A stretch of 64,000 bases of DNA from Phycisphaerales bacterium. Its GTDB lineage: Bacteria > Planctomycetota > Phycisphaerae > Phycisphaerales > UBA1924. The notes under the pieces are model-generated. The model ran no database searches. It had not been told where the DNA came from and saw only the letters and a program-made list of their open reading frames with translations. Below, in pieces: positions 17,555-26,072 of this stretch. The position numbers and the translations under genes are program-made. The stretch is from assembly GCA_040217175.1 (NCBI GenBank), contig JAVJNT010000002.1, forward strand, positions 1,000,001 to 1,064,000. The letters run 5' to 3'. Numbering within the stretch: the stretch's first letter is position 1; each line of letters opens with the position of its first letter.

Positions 17555-18247
17555 ATGTGCACGGACGCTCTTCGCGAAAGATTCTTTGACGTGTTGGTTT
17601 CGGGGGACCGCATCGAGGCACGCCAGGTGGTGCTTCGGGCCCTGGAGACTGGGGACTCGGCGGTCGACCTCATCGGCGAGCTGTACTGGCCCACCTATGA
17701 GAAGATCGAGAAGTTGTTCCGCAACGACCAGCTCACCAAGCTGGCCCACCACTATGCCACACGCCTGCTCCGCGTGCTGGCCGACCAGACGGCCGGGCTC
17801 ATCGTGCCCAAGACCGGCAACGGTCGCAGCGTCGTGGTGGTGTGCGGGCCGCGGGACTCGGACGACCTCGCCGGCCAGCTGGCCGTCGACCTGCTGACCA
17901 GCGAGGGCTTCCGGGTGACCTTTGGCGGCGGCGGCATCCCCAACGACGAACTGCTGGCCGAGATCAAGGACCGCGAGCCGTCGGCCCTGGTGATGTTCGC
18001 TTCGGGCGCGAACGACCTGCCGCACATCCGCGACCTCATCGACACCATCCACGAGCTGTACCCCGACCGGCCCATGCAGGTGGCCGTGGGCGGCGGCGTC
18101 TTCAATCGTGCGAGCGGGCTGGCAGAGGAGATCGGTGCCGACCTGTGGGGCGACGACCCGCTGGACGTGGTCGATGCGTTGGTGGAAAGGGCCCACGTGC
18201 GGACGGCCGCGCGGCCCCGTCGCCGGCGTCGCAAGACCGCCGCCTGA
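17555..18247 (+). CDS. Cobalamin-binding-fold (B12-binding-like) protein lacking the ligand histidine
   Basis: 230 residues from ATG 17555. Residues about 1-90 fit the helical B12-binding cap (WPTYEKIEKLFRNDQLTKLAHHYATRLLRVL). Residues 95-215 form a Rossmann-like domain (VVVVCGPRDSDDLAGQLAVDLL, GFRVTFGGGGIPNDELL, VAVGGGVFN, GADLWGDDPLDVVDAL). Classical cobalamin binders have D-x-H-x2-G in the first loop; here the loop is RDSDDLAG, with no His. B12, if bound, would lack the protein-His ligand; alternatively the fold senses something else. The tail (RPRRRRRKT) is strongly basic. It precedes the ECF sigma cluster, from which a hairpin separates it. Confidence 0.7.
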   Translation: MCTDALRERFFDVLVSGDRIEARQVVLRALETGDSAVDLIGELYWPTYEKIEKLFRNDQLTKLAHHYATRLLRVLADQTAGLIVPKTGNGRSVVVVCGPRDSDDLAGQLAVDLLTSEGFRVTFGGGGIPNDELLAEIKDREPSALVMFASGANDLPHIRDLIDTIHELYPDRPMQVAVGGGVFNRASGLAEEIGADLWGDDPLDVVDALVERAHVRTAARPRRRRRKTAA

Positions 18248-18248
18248 G

Positions 18249-18305
18249 CCTCAGCCGGACGCGTGCCCGGGGAACCCCAAGCTCCCCGGGCCGAATCGGC
18301 TGAGG
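18249..18305 (+). terminator. Two-tier hairpin after the B12-fold gene
   Basis: An outer 9-bp stem (18249-18257 with 18297-18305, cctcagccg/cggctgagg) encloses an inner 8-bp stem (18265-18272 with 18284-18291). It starts two bases past the stop codon and precedes the sigma-factor gene. No T tract follows. It probably ends or protects the upstream transcript. Confidence 0.5.
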
Positions 18306-18394
18306 ATGGCCGATATTAACGGACCAGACCCTTCGATGCGGGCCCATGCCGGGGTGCAACCCAGGCGTGGGCTTGCGGTATAGTGGAGCGAGGC

Positions 18395-19021
18395 ATGGAC
18401 CGCACGACCGAACAAGACCTGATCCGCGACGCGCTCGCCGGCGACCGAACCGCCGCGGCGGCTTTGGTCCAGGCGCACCAGGCATCGCTGTACGCGTTCA
18501 TGCTGCGGCGTTGCGGTCGGCCCGAGATGGCCGAGGACGTGGTTCAGGAGGCCTTCGTGCGCGCCCTCACGAACCTGCACCGCTTCGACACGCGGTTCCG
18601 ATTCTCGACGTGGCTGTTCACGATCGCCAAGCGGCTGCACTGCAACGTGGTGCAGAAGTGTGCCCCGGCGTACGACAGCGACCTGGTCGCCTTCTCGGCC
18701 GACGACCTGCACGACGGCGACGACGCGCTGGAGGCCGAGGAGCATCGCACGCGGACGCGGAGCGACCTGGACGAAGCGCTCGGCCGCCTTCCCGAAACGC
18801 AGCGCGAGATCGTGGTGCTGTTCCACCAGTGCGACTGGCCGATCGCGCGCATTGCCGAACATTATCTGATGCCCGCGGGCACGGTGAAGAGCCACCTGCA
18901 TCGTGGCCGCCGCAAGCTCCGGGTGGCGCTCGAGGCCATTCGCGCCGAGCGTGCCGCATGGCGTTCTGCCCATTCTCAGTCTCATTCAGAGCACCGGGTC
19001 GATGGTGGGGTGGATCGATGA
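18395..19021 (+). CDS. ECF-type RNA polymerase sigma factor
   Basis: 208 residues from ATG 18395; a GTG at 18383 is also in frame, but GGAGCGAGG just before the ATG favours the shorter form. Region 2 is clear (RPEMAEDVVQEAFVRALTNL and FDTRFRFSTWLFTIAKRL). Region 4 has RLPETQREIVVLFHQCDWPIARIAEHYLMPAGTVKSHLHRGRRKL, the helix-turn-helix that reads the -35. The C-terminal about 25 residues are His/Ser/Arg-rich. Its stop overlaps the next gene, which has anti-sigma features, so the pair is very probably a regulatory couple. TATAGT at 18381-18386 might be its own -10. Confidence 0.92.
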   Translation: MDRTTEQDLIRDALAGDRTAAAALVQAHQASLYAFMLRRCGRPEMAEDVVQEAFVRALTNLHRFDTRFRFSTWLFTIAKRLHCNVVQKCAPAYDSDLVAFSADDLHDGDDALEAEEHRTRTRSDLDEALGRLPETQREIVVLFHQCDWPIARIAEHYLMPAGTVKSHLHRGRRKLRVALEAIRAERAAWRSAHSQSHSEHRVDGGVDR

Positions 19022-19863
19022 GTCGGACGAACAAGCCAGAGAACGCTGACGTGCCGAGCGCGCGTGAGATGCTGGACGCCTACTTCGACGGCGAGCTGGA
19101 CCGAGCCGGCAAGGCCAGGCTGCACGAGGCGCTGCGCGAAGACCAGCTCTTGGTCGAAGAGTTCAACCGCACGAGCGAAGCCGTCTCGATGCTCCGGCAG
19201 AGCGCGTCCAACACCGGGTTGGATGTCGATCTCTCCGATCGCGTGCTGGCACGCTGCGAGACGACGCGTGGCTACCTGAACAAGCGCGGCCGCCGGTTCG
19301 TGCTGGCGGGCCGGTCCGCCGTCGCGATGGCGGCGCTCGCGCTCGTCGCGGGCGTGGTGGTGTGGGTGCGCATGACCCCGCCCGAGCTTCGCCTGCCCGA
19401 GAGCCAGCGCCCGCTGAGCGTGCTGCTCGAGAGCGGCAACACCGATGCGGCGAACCTGCGGATGGTGCCGCCCAGCGTGCAGCAGGACCTTGCCGACTCG
19501 GTCGACCAGAGCAAGGTCGAGCGGACCATCGTGTACGGCTTGCCGGCCGATTCGGCGGACAGCTTCTCGCCGTTCGGCGCACCGGCGCCCGCGGCCGATG
19601 GTCGCGCGATGGCGCGCCTGCCGTTGCTGGCACGGTCGACGAGCCCCGATGGCGTCCGAGCCGACGCGTGGCTCGCCGGTCCGATGCCCATGGACCAACG
19701 TGCCGCGTCCAGTATCGTGCCTGGCCCGGGCGCGATTGGCTGGTGGAATCGTTCGTCGCCGGCTGCGTCGAGTTTCGCCGTGCCCGGCGAGCAGCACCTG
19801 CTCATTCTCAAGGGCGAGCCGACGATCTTCGACCTGCTCGAAGCCCAACGTGAGCGGGAGTGA
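19018..19863 (+). CDS. Probable membrane anti-sigma factor without zinc motif
   Basis: 281 residues from ATG 19018, overlapping the sigma gene (ATGA). The N-terminal about 75 residues resemble an anti-sigma domain: REMLDAYFDGELDRAGKARLHEALREDQ, then a helical EEFNRTSEAVSMLRQ. It lacks the H-x3-C-x2-C zinc signature. One membrane segment (VAMAALALVAGVVVWVRM) follows, then a long extracytoplasmic part rich in Pro and Ala, ending in a LILKGEPTIFDLLEAQ segment. Context and topology indicate that it holds the ECF sigma factor at the membrane until an envelope signal releases it. The identity of the signal is unknown. The stop overlaps the next GTG. Confidence 0.7.
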   Translation: MSRTNKPENADVPSAREMLDAYFDGELDRAGKARLHEALREDQLLVEEFNRTSEAVSMLRQSASNTGLDVDLSDRVLARCETTRGYLNKRGRRFVLAGRSAVAMAALALVAGVVVWVRMTPPELRLPESQRPLSVLLESGNTDAANLRMVPPSVQQDLADSVDQSKVERTIVYGLPADSADSFSPFGAPAPAADGRAMARLPLLARSTSPDGVRADAWLAGPMPMDQRAASSIVPGPGAIGWWNRSSPAASSFAVPGEQHLLILKGEPTIFDLLEAQRERE

Positions 19864-21338
19864 GGCCCGTGCGCCTCGCGTGGCTCGTCGTCGCGACGCT
19901 GGCGATGGTCTGTTGTCGCCCGGCTTGGGCCGAAGAGACCGACGCGTACGGTGAAGAGCTCTTTTCGAGGCTGCCGCTGAGCATCTCGGGGGCGTTCTCC
20001 TTTGAGGACGCAACCGCGCTCCGCACGAGCGAGGTCGGCGAGTCGATCCGCCATTGGATGACCGAGCACGACGCGCTTGCCGAGACCCGGCGGGCGTGGA
20101 GTCTGCTTTCGGAGCGCCTGGGCGTGAGCGGCGTCGACGCATTCGACGGACTGCTGGGCGGCAGTACCGTGATCGCCTTCGACCAGCGCGACGGTGAGGA
20201 GCGGATCGATTGGATCGTGCTGGCGGCGGTCGATACCGCGATGGACGTGCGGCTGCTGCAGCGCACGAGGGCCGTGCCTCGCAAGCTCGCGTACGGCCGG
20301 GCGGTGCTCGGGCTCGAGGAAGAGTCATTCCTGCTCGCGACGCTGCCACCGCTCCGAGATGGTCGCAGCGTGCTGGTCCTGGCACCATCGAAGGCGGAGT
20401 GGCTGCTCCTGCGCACGCTGGCCGTCTCGGCGGGCAAGGCAGAGCCCGTGGATGCCGGCGTGCTGCGCACCGCGCCGACCGATGCGGTCGTTCGTGGCTA
20501 CTGGGAGCCTTCGGGCGCAGCGGGCCTGTTCGGCGACATCGAAGCGTGGTTCTGGGGTCCAACCGACCAAATGCAGCGTGTGGCCGTGTGGGCCCGGACC
20601 GACGCGGCGAGCATCGAGATCGGACTGAGCCCAACAGAGGGACGCAAGGCAGCGGAACTGCAACCGGTGGCGCCGACCGAGGGCGTCCTGCTCGACGTCG
20701 TGGGTCCGGGGACGGCCATCGTCTCGAGCGTGCTCGAAAGGGCGGGACTGACGGGCATCGTCCCGGAAGGCCTGCTTGTGACACGGCGCACGGGAGAACT
20801 CGTCGTTCGGCGAGGGCCGGATGGCATCGACCTCGGTGCACGGCTGCCGCTGCAGGAACCCGTCGCCCACGCCGTCGGCATGGCCGAGCCACCCATGGGC
20901 GAAGCGGGTCAGGTGCGCCTCCGCTCGCTTTCCGAGACGCGATCGTCTCGGGCGATCTTCGGTCCGAAGCCGCAGCTTGCCTGGACGCTGCTCACCAAGG
21001 ACCCCGGCCGGGCGAAGCTGCTCGTGGCCGTGGCCGCCGGGCGGACGCGCAGCTTCGCCGAAGACCAGGATCCCAAGCCGGTGGCGGTGCACATCGTGGG
21101 GCAGGCGATCGATCGGCCGAGTCCGAAAACCCCCGGCGTGCACGGCGCGGCCCGGCCGCACGAGATCTGGGGCTTGCTTAGCGCGATCACGCGGGAGGGC
21201 AAGGAACCGCGGGACGCCAACGCGGGCATCTCGTCGGTGCTGGCGTTGCTCGACCAGGCATCATGGGCCGTCGAGGTGGCACCGGATGCGGTCCGGGGCC
21301 GGATCGTGCTGGAATTGCGGGAAGCCTCGGCGCGATAG
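19860..21338 (+). CDS. Exported protein of unknown function in the ECF sigma cluster
   Basis: 492 residues from GTG 19860 (GTGA overlap); a second GTG at 19869 is possible. The N-terminal signal peptide (RLAWLVVATLAMVCCRPAWA) is followed by an acidic mature start. The body alternates alpha and beta elements with many LLQRTR, LLATLPPLRDG and VLVLAPSKAEWLLL segments, and looks like a DUF3352-type two-lobed exported protein; that family call is weak. It is translationally coupled to the anti-sigma gene and could be the sensor, effector or principal target of the system. Confidence 0.6.
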   Translation: MRPVRLAWLVVATLAMVCCRPAWAEETDAYGEELFSRLPLSISGAFSFEDATALRTSEVGESIRHWMTEHDALAETRRAWSLLSERLGVSGVDAFDGLLGGSTVIAFDQRDGEERIDWIVLAAVDTAMDVRLLQRTRAVPRKLAYGRAVLGLEEESFLLATLPPLRDGRSVLVLAPSKAEWLLLRTLAVSAGKAEPVDAGVLRTAPTDAVVRGYWEPSGAAGLFGDIEAWFWGPTDQMQRVAVWARTDAASIEIGLSPTEGRKAAELQPVAPTEGVLLDVVGPGTAIVSSVLERAGLTGIVPEGLLVTRRTGELVVRRGPDGIDLGARLPLQEPVAHAVGMAEPPMGEAGQVRLRSLSETRSSRAIFGPKPQLAWTLLTKDPGRAKLLVAVAAGRTRSFAEDQDPKPVAVHIVGQAIDRPSPKTPGVHGAARPHEIWGLLSAITREGKEPRDANAGISSVLALLDQASWAVEVAPDAVRGRIVLELREASAR

Positions 21339-21442
21339 CGACGCGCCCGGCGGGGGCCGAGACTACGCTTACCCTCGCACGATGAGATCGGCACCGGCGG
21401 CTCGCCGGCGACGCGGGATCTCCCCTTGGATTGCATTCTCCT

Positions 21443-23320
21443 ATGGCCGACGCAGGCATCCGGAACGTGGCGATCATCGCCCACGTCGATCATGGCAAGA
21501 CCTCTTTGGTGGACGGGCTGCTCCGCCAGTCGGGCAACTTCCGCGCGGGCGAGCTCGAGAAGCTCGCGGGTGGCCGCGGCGAGCTCATCATGGACAGTAA
21601 CCCGCTCGAGCGCGAGCGGGGCATCACCATCCTCTCCAAGAACTGCGGCGTGCGCTACGCGCGGCCCGACGGTCAGCACTTTGCCATCAACATCATCGAT
21701 ACGCCGGGCCACGCCGACTTCGGCGGCGAGGTCGAACGCGTGCTGCGCATGGCCGACGGCGCGCTGTTGCTGGTCGACGCCTTCGAGGGCCCGATGCCGC
21801 AGACGCGGTTCGTGCTGGGCAAGGCGCTCGAGGCCGGCCTGAAGCCGCTGGTGGTCATCAACAAGTGCGACCGGCCCGATGCGCGGCCGCAGGGCGTGAT
21901 CAACGAGGTGTTCGACCTGCTCGTCGAATTGGGCGCCGAAGAGCACGCGATGGACTTCCCGGTCATCTACGCCTCGGCCCGCGATGGCTGGGCGTCGGCC
22001 GAGCAGGGCGCGACGGGGACGGACCTGCGGCCGCTGTTCGAGGCCATCCTGGAGCACGTGCCCGTGCCCGACGACGACGCGAGCGCGCCGCTGCAGGCGC
22101 TCGTCACCACGCTGGCGTACAGCGAGTACGTCGGGCGCATCGGCATCGGCCGGGTGTTCGCCGGCGAGCTCGAGCAGGGCCAGACCGTCGCCATGCTGAA
22201 GCGCGACGGCAGCCGCAGGGACGTTCGCCTCACGGGGCTGCAGCGCTTCGAGGGCCTGGGCCGCGTCGACACCAAGAGCGTGCTGGCGGGCGACCTGTTC
22301 GCCGCCGTCGGCATCGAGAGCGTGGACATCGGCGACACGCTGGCCGACCCCGAAGTTGCCGAGCCGCTGCCGCCGGTGACGATCGACGAGCCGACGGTGT
22401 CGATCGTCATGCGCATTAACGACTCGCCCTTCGGTGGGCAGGACGGCAAGTTCGTCACCAGCCGGCAGATCCGCGAGCGGCTCGACAAGGAGCTGCAGAG
22501 CAACGTGGCGCTGCGCGTCGCGCCCGGCGCATCGGCCGACGAGTTCATCGTGTCGGGCCGCGGCCTCTTGCACCTGGGCATCCTCTTTGAGACGATGCGG
22601 CGCGAGGGCTACGAGATGAGCATCGGCCGGCCGCGCGTGATCATCAAGGACATCGATGACGTCGCGCACGAGCCGCTGGAGATCCTGGTCGTCGATGCGC
22701 CCGTTGCCAACGTGGGCAAGGTGATGGAGCTCGTCGGCGCTCGCAAGGGTGAGCTGAAGAAGATGGAGGACCGCGGCAGCCACACGAGCCACCTGGTCTT
22801 CGAGATCACCAGCCGCTCGCTCATCGGCCTGCGCAGCCGCCTGCTGACGGCAACGCAGGGCGAGGCGATCATGAGCCACCGCTTCGAGCGGTACGTGCCC
22901 ATGATGAGCGAGGCCGCTGGCCGGCAGAACGGCGTGATGATCGCCACCGAGGCGGGGCAGGTGACCGCGTACGCCGTCGAGCAGTTGCACGACCGCGGCA
23001 TCCTGTTCGTCAAGCCCGGCGACAAGGTCTACGGCGGCCAGGTCGTGGGCGAACACAACCGCGACAACGACATCCCGGTCAACATCGTGCGGCTCAAGGC
23101 CCTGACCAACATCCGCAGCGCCAACAAGGAAGCCACCGTCACGCTCAAGGCGCCCCGGGCCATCACGCTCGAGGATGCGCTCGAGTACATCGAGGACGAC
23201 GAGCTCGTCGAGCTCACCCCCACCAGCGTGCGCCTGCGCAAGAAGATCCTCGACGAGGGCATGCGCAAGCGTGCGGAGCGGCAGAAGAAGGACAAGGAGA
23301 AGGTGGGGGCGGGTGCCTGA
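21443..23320 (+). CDS. typA: Ribosome-associated GTPase TypA/BipA
   Basis: 625 residues from ATG 21443 (a TTG four codons upstream is ignored). Translational GTPase that binds 70S ribosomes during stress and large-subunit assembly. G1 is AHVDHGKT (13-20), G2 is in [12 protein letters not shown]3 is [13 protein letters not shown]4 is NKCD, and G5 is in the YASARDG region. The TypA-specific elements are the [17 protein letters not shown] insertion, the [20 protein letters not shown] segment of domain III and the C-terminal [18 protein letters not shown]...[16 protein letters not shown]-like block. It is complete. Confidence 0.97.
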   Translation: MADAGIRNVAIIAHVDHGKTSLVDGLLRQSGNFRAGELEKLAGGRGELIMDSNPLERERGITILSKNCGVRYARPDGQHFAINIIDTPGHADFGGEVERVLRMADGALLLVDAFEGPMPQTRFVLGKALEAGLKPLVVINKCDRPDARPQGVINEVFDLLVELGAEEHAMDFPVIYASARDGWASAEQGATGTDLRPLFEAILEHVPVPDDDASAPLQALVTTLAYSEYVGRIGIGRVFAGELEQGQTVAMLKRDGSRRDVRLTGLQRFEGLGRVDTKSVLAGDLFAAVGIESVDIGDTLADPEVAEPLPPVTIDEPTVSIVMRINDSPFGGQDGKFVTSRQIRERLDKELQSNVALRVAPGASADEFIVSGRGLLHLGILFETMRREGYEMSIGRPRVIIKDIDDVAHEPLEILVVDAPVANVGKVMELVGARKGELKKMEDRGSHTSHLVFEITSRSLIGLRSRLLTATQGEAIMSHRFERYVPMMSEAAGRQNGVMIATEAGQVTAYAVEQLHDRGILFVKPGDKVYGGQVVGEHNRDNDIPVNIVRLKALTNIRSANKEATVTLKAPRAITLEDALEYIEDDELVELTPTSVRLRKKILDEGMRKRAERQKKDKEKVGAGA

Positions 23321-23354
23321 CACGGCCTTGCTTCCCCTGGCCCCAAATCCCTGC

Positions 23355-23406
23355 TAAACTCTCGACCCGCCATGGCACGGGCCCCAAGCCGGGAGGCCGA
23401 CTCCCG
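23355..23406 (+). promoter_or_regulatory. Candidate rplU promoter -10 and leader hairpin
   Basis: TAAACT at 23355-23360 resembles a -10 element; the -35 region is poor. The leader that follows contains a 6-bp hairpin (23390-23395 with 23401-23406, cgggag/ctcccg, loop gccga) some 37 bases before the L21 start. Ribosomal protein leaders are often autoregulated by the protein; whether this one is cannot be told from one sequence. Confidence 0.3.
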
Positions 23407-23442
23407 CCCCACTGGCTGTGCGGAACTTGATAGGTATCTGCC

Positions 23443-23769
23443 ATGTACGCGATCATCGAAGAGTCGGGCGGCCAGCGCAAGGTGACCGAGGGCGAAGAGA
23501 TCCTCATCGACCTCTACAAGGGCGGCGAGGCCGGCAAGGGCGACGCCGTCACCTTCGACCGGGTCCTGGTGATCGGCGATGCGGGCGGCTCAGCCAAGGT
23601 CGGAACACCGCTGGTGGGCGGCGCGAGCGTGACGGCCGAGGTCGTCGAGCCGGTCGTCAAGGGCGAGAAGCTCGACATCCACAAGTACCGGCCCAAGAAG
23701 GCCTCGCGCAGCAAGACCGGCCACCGCCAGCGCTACACGCTGGTGAAGGTCACCGGCCTGAAGGGCTGA
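23443..23769 (+). CDS. rplU: 50S ribosomal protein L21
   Basis: 108 residues, the normal length. L21 binds 23S rRNA. The start MYAIIEESGGQRKVTEGEEILID matches the family. The signature is in the C-terminal part (KLDIHKYRPKKASRSKTGHRQRYTLVKVTGL), with YR-KK-S/R-KTGHRQ contacting rRNA. In many bacteria rplU is followed by rpmA (L27) and obg; here a strong terminator and a convergent secreted-protein gene follow instead. Confidence 0.97.
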   Translation: MYAIIEESGGQRKVTEGEEILIDLYKGGEAGKGDAVTFDRVLVIGDAGGSAKVGTPLVGGASVTAEVVEPVVKGEKLDIHKYRPKKASRSKTGHRQRYTLVKVTGLKG

Positions 23770-23797
23770 GGCCCGCAACGAGCTGAAGCAAAGAAAG

Positions 23798-23830
23798 ACA
23801 CCCGCCCCCCGAGATCGGAAGGGCGGGTGT
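23798..23830. terminator. Bidirectional rho-independent terminator
   Basis: A perfect 10-bp stem (23798-23807 with 23821-23830; acacccgccc/gggcgggtgt) closes a 13-base loop. The + strand continues TTGTACTT; on the minus strand a T-rich stretch (TGTCTTTCTTTG) follows. It separates rplU from the convergent FG-GAP/dockerin gene and can serve both. Confidence 0.8.
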
Positions 23831-23877
23831 TGTACTTCCCGCCATCGGGAAGGAGAACGGGTTCGCGAAGCGGCGGC

Positions 23878-25839
23878 TTACGGGCAGCCGTCCTCGATCA
23901 TCTGGATCGCCTCGAGCACGTCGAAGAAGTCCAGCGTGCCGAACGGGGCCGCGAGATCGGTCCGCATATCGCCAAGCTCGAACAGGTTGACGAACGCCAG
24001 CAGATCGAAGAAGTCCAGGCCCGGCGTGCCGTCGAGGTCGACCACCGAGCACGGCCCGACGTGCAGCACCTGATTGCCGATCGAGTCGACCGTGCCCTCG
24101 ATGACCGTGGGTGCGACGCCGCCCGGCCACCGGATCGTGACGCGCAGCGGGTCATCACCCTCGGCATCGGCGCCCAGCCCGAAGTAGGCCTCGGCGGGCT
24201 CCTGGCCGGCCATGCTGATGCCCGCGGTGATGGTGCGGATCATGTCCAGCTGGGCCGCGGCGCCGTCGAGTTCGACCTGGACGACCGCGCCGATGGCGTG
24301 GAAGTTTGCACCCTCCATGCGCGGCCGGACGGTGACGTACGAGGCCTGCGGCTCGTCGTCGTCGGGCTTGTTCTGCAGGACCTTGATGGCCGACTCGTCG
24401 CATCCGGCCGAGATGGCCGAGAGCATGACGGTGTGGAGCAGGTCGACGCAGCCGTCGCGGTTGAGGTCGGCGCCGATGATGGTCGAGCCGCGCTCGATGA
24501 TGGTCAGCGCGTCGCTCACCTGTTCGGTGAAGTGGACGTTGCTCGGATCGCCGTCGTGGATCATCATCCGCGGACGGTCGACGCAGGAGTTGAAGCCGTT
24601 GGTGATGAGCAGGTCGGGCCACCCGTCGCGGTCCATGTCCTGGAAGGTCGTGCCCCAGCCCCAGCCGAACTTGCCGCCCTGCTGGCTGACGCCGGCCTCG
24701 AGCGCGGCCTCGATGTAGGTCGGCTCGTCGGACTGTGACAGGAAGAAGTTGTTGTGCAGCGCCGAGCCGGGCGTGTCCGTGATGGTCACGAAGATGTCCA
24801 TGACGCCGTCGGCGTTGGTGTCGGCGATCGACACGCCCATGTCGGTCTCGGGCATCGGATCGGTCACGCCCGCGGCATCGGTGATGTCGAGCATGGGGTT
24901 GAGCAGCATGACGCCCGGGCGGCCCGGGTCCTCGAAGCTGCCCTGGTTGATCCACATGTGGTTCTTGTCCATGTCGCAGGCGCCGTAGATGTCCAGCAGC
25001 CCGTCGCCGTCGAAGTCGTGCATCACGATCTGCCAGAAGCTGCCGAAGTGGTCGACGCCCGGATCGGCGACGCCCGGCGCGAAGACGTCGATCGAGACGT
25101 CTTCGAACGTGCGCCCACCGGTATCGGCGTCGGGCAGGTTCAGCAGCAGGCGAGCGCCGATCTCGTCCGGATCGTTCTCGCCCGCGGCGGACCACAGCCC
25201 GATCATGAGGTCGACGTGGCCGTCACCGTTGACGTCGCCCGCGGCCAGGCTGCCGATGTGGCGGAGCAGCGAGAGCGCGCCCGAGCCGGGGTCGAGCCCG
25301 CGGTGGTCGCTCACCAGGTCGAGGTCGCTGATGCCCGTCGCATCGCTGACGTCCTCGAAGGTGCCGTCGGGGAGCTGGCGGTAGAGCCTGGGCGTGGCCC
25401 ACCCCCACTCGATCTCGGTGATGGACGTAAAGAACGAATCGCCGGCGACGATGAGGTCGAGCCGGCGGTCGCCGTCGTAGTCGAACCACAAGGCCACGCG
25501 CGAGCGCGGCTTGTCGGCGCCGTCCCCGCCCGAAACGCCCAGTTCGCTGGCGCGCTCGGTGAAGGTGCCGTCGCCGTTGTTGACGTACAGCAGGTCGGGC
25601 ATGCCCTCGGCATTGGGCACGAAGAAGTCGATGTGCCCGTCGTTGTCGTAGTCGGCCGCGACCACCCCGGCGATCATGCCCATCGCCGACTGATACAGGC
25701 TCTGGTCGATGCCGGCGTCGCGGCTGACGTCCTCGAGCACGAATTCCTGGGCCGACGCAACGCCCGCAGCCAGGAACAAGGCGGCAATGGACGCGCGGCA
25801 GCAGCCGGGCGTCATGCCCTTCATCATCGAAACATTCAT
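23878..25839 (-). CDS. Secreted FG-GAP/VCBS-repeat protein with ASPIC/UnbV domain and degenerate dockerin
   Basis: 653 residues from ATG 25839; a longer frame to 25959 lies in the leader and is rejected. The signal peptide ends near AAGVASAQ. Integrin-like FG-GAP repeats run through about residues 30-470 (DYDNDGHIDFFV, DYDGDRRLDLIV, DVNGDGHVDLMI, DFDGDGLLDIYG, DTNADGVMDIFV, DMDRDGWPDLLI, DLNRDGCVDLLH). An ASPIC/UnbV segment follows (FHAIGAVVQVELDG, ISMAGQEPAEAYFGLG, VTIRWPGG). The C-terminal dockerin-like pair keeps the framing Cys and GCP end but has lost most calcium-type Asp/Gly positions. A promoter lies at 25984-26012. Confidence 0.85.
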   Translation of the reverse strand: MNVSMMKGMTPGCCRASIAALFLAAGVASAQEFVLEDVSRDAGIDQSLYQSAMGMIAGVVAADYDNDGHIDFFVPNAEGMPDLLYVNNGDGTFTERASELGVSGGDGADKPRSRVALWFDYDGDRRLDLIVAGDSFFTSITEIEWGWATPRLYRQLPDGTFEDVSDATGISDLDLVSDHRGLDPGSGALSLLRHIGSLAAGDVNGDGHVDLMIGLWSAAGENDPDEIGARLLLNLPDADTGGRTFEDVSIDVFAPGVADPGVDHFGSFWQIVMHDFDGDGLLDIYGACDMDKNHMWINQGSFEDPGRPGVMLLNPMLDITDAAGVTDPMPETDMGVSIADTNADGVMDIFVTITDTPGSALHNNFFLSQSDEPTYIEAALEAGVSQQGGKFGWGWGTTFQDMDRDGWPDLLITNGFNSCVDRPRMMIHDGDPSNVHFTEQVSDALTIIERGSTIIGADLNRDGCVDLLHTVMLSAISAGCDESAIKVLQNKPDDDEPQASYVTVRPRMEGANFHAIGAVVQVELDGAAAQLDMIRTITAGISMAGQEPAEAYFGLGADAEGDDPLRVTIRWPGGVAPTVIEGTVDSIGNQVLHVGPCSVVDLDGTPGLDFFDLLAFVNLFELGDMRTDLAAPFGTLDFFDVLEAIQMIEDGCP

Positions 25840-25862
25840 CCTGGAAACCCCCGTCTCCTGAG

Positions 25863-25885
25863 GAGCGCCGCAAGAGTCGGCGCTC
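25863..25885 (-). promoter_or_regulatory. 5'-leader hairpin flanked by near-direct repeats
   Basis: In the leader of the FG-GAP gene, an 8-bp stem (25863-25870 with 25878-25885; gagcgccg/cggcgctc) is flanked by two similar motifs, ggaacccccgttctc at 25886-25900 and ggaaacccccgtctc at 25843-25857. The second copy overlaps the ribosome-binding region, so pairing or protein binding here could control translation. No known riboswitch class is recognised. Confidence 0.35.
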
Positions 25886-25983
25886 GGAACCCCCGTTCTC
25901 GCTGCGCATCTCACACGCAGCACGATGCGGCGCGAGACCGCGGCCGGTTGAAGGGCCACGAGAAGCGCCTCACAACTTTTACC

Positions 25984-26012
25984 AATATCTCAGAAAGGGC
26001 CTGCCGTGTCAA
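25984..26012 (-). promoter_or_regulatory. Sigma-70-type promoter of the FG-GAP/dockerin gene
   Basis: On the minus strand, a perfect TTGACA (26012-26007) is followed after exactly 17 bases by GATATT (25989-25984) in an AT-richer stretch. Transcription would start near 25977, which gives a leader of about 138 bases to the ATG at 25839. Confidence 0.7.
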
Positions 26013-26072
26013 GCCCAATTGCACGGCGACGCGGGCAAAAACCCAGGCCGCACGCACCGAATCGGGGAATGC

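Noticed and set aside
18377-18394. TATAGT before the sigma gene as a definite promoter
   Set aside because: A -10-like box is present, but no acceptable -35 lies 16-18 bases upstream, so it is mentioned only within the gene entry.
20909-23323. 804-codon open frame on the minus strand
   Set aside because: Antisense of typA and part of the preceding gene; typA on the + strand has every GTPase motif.
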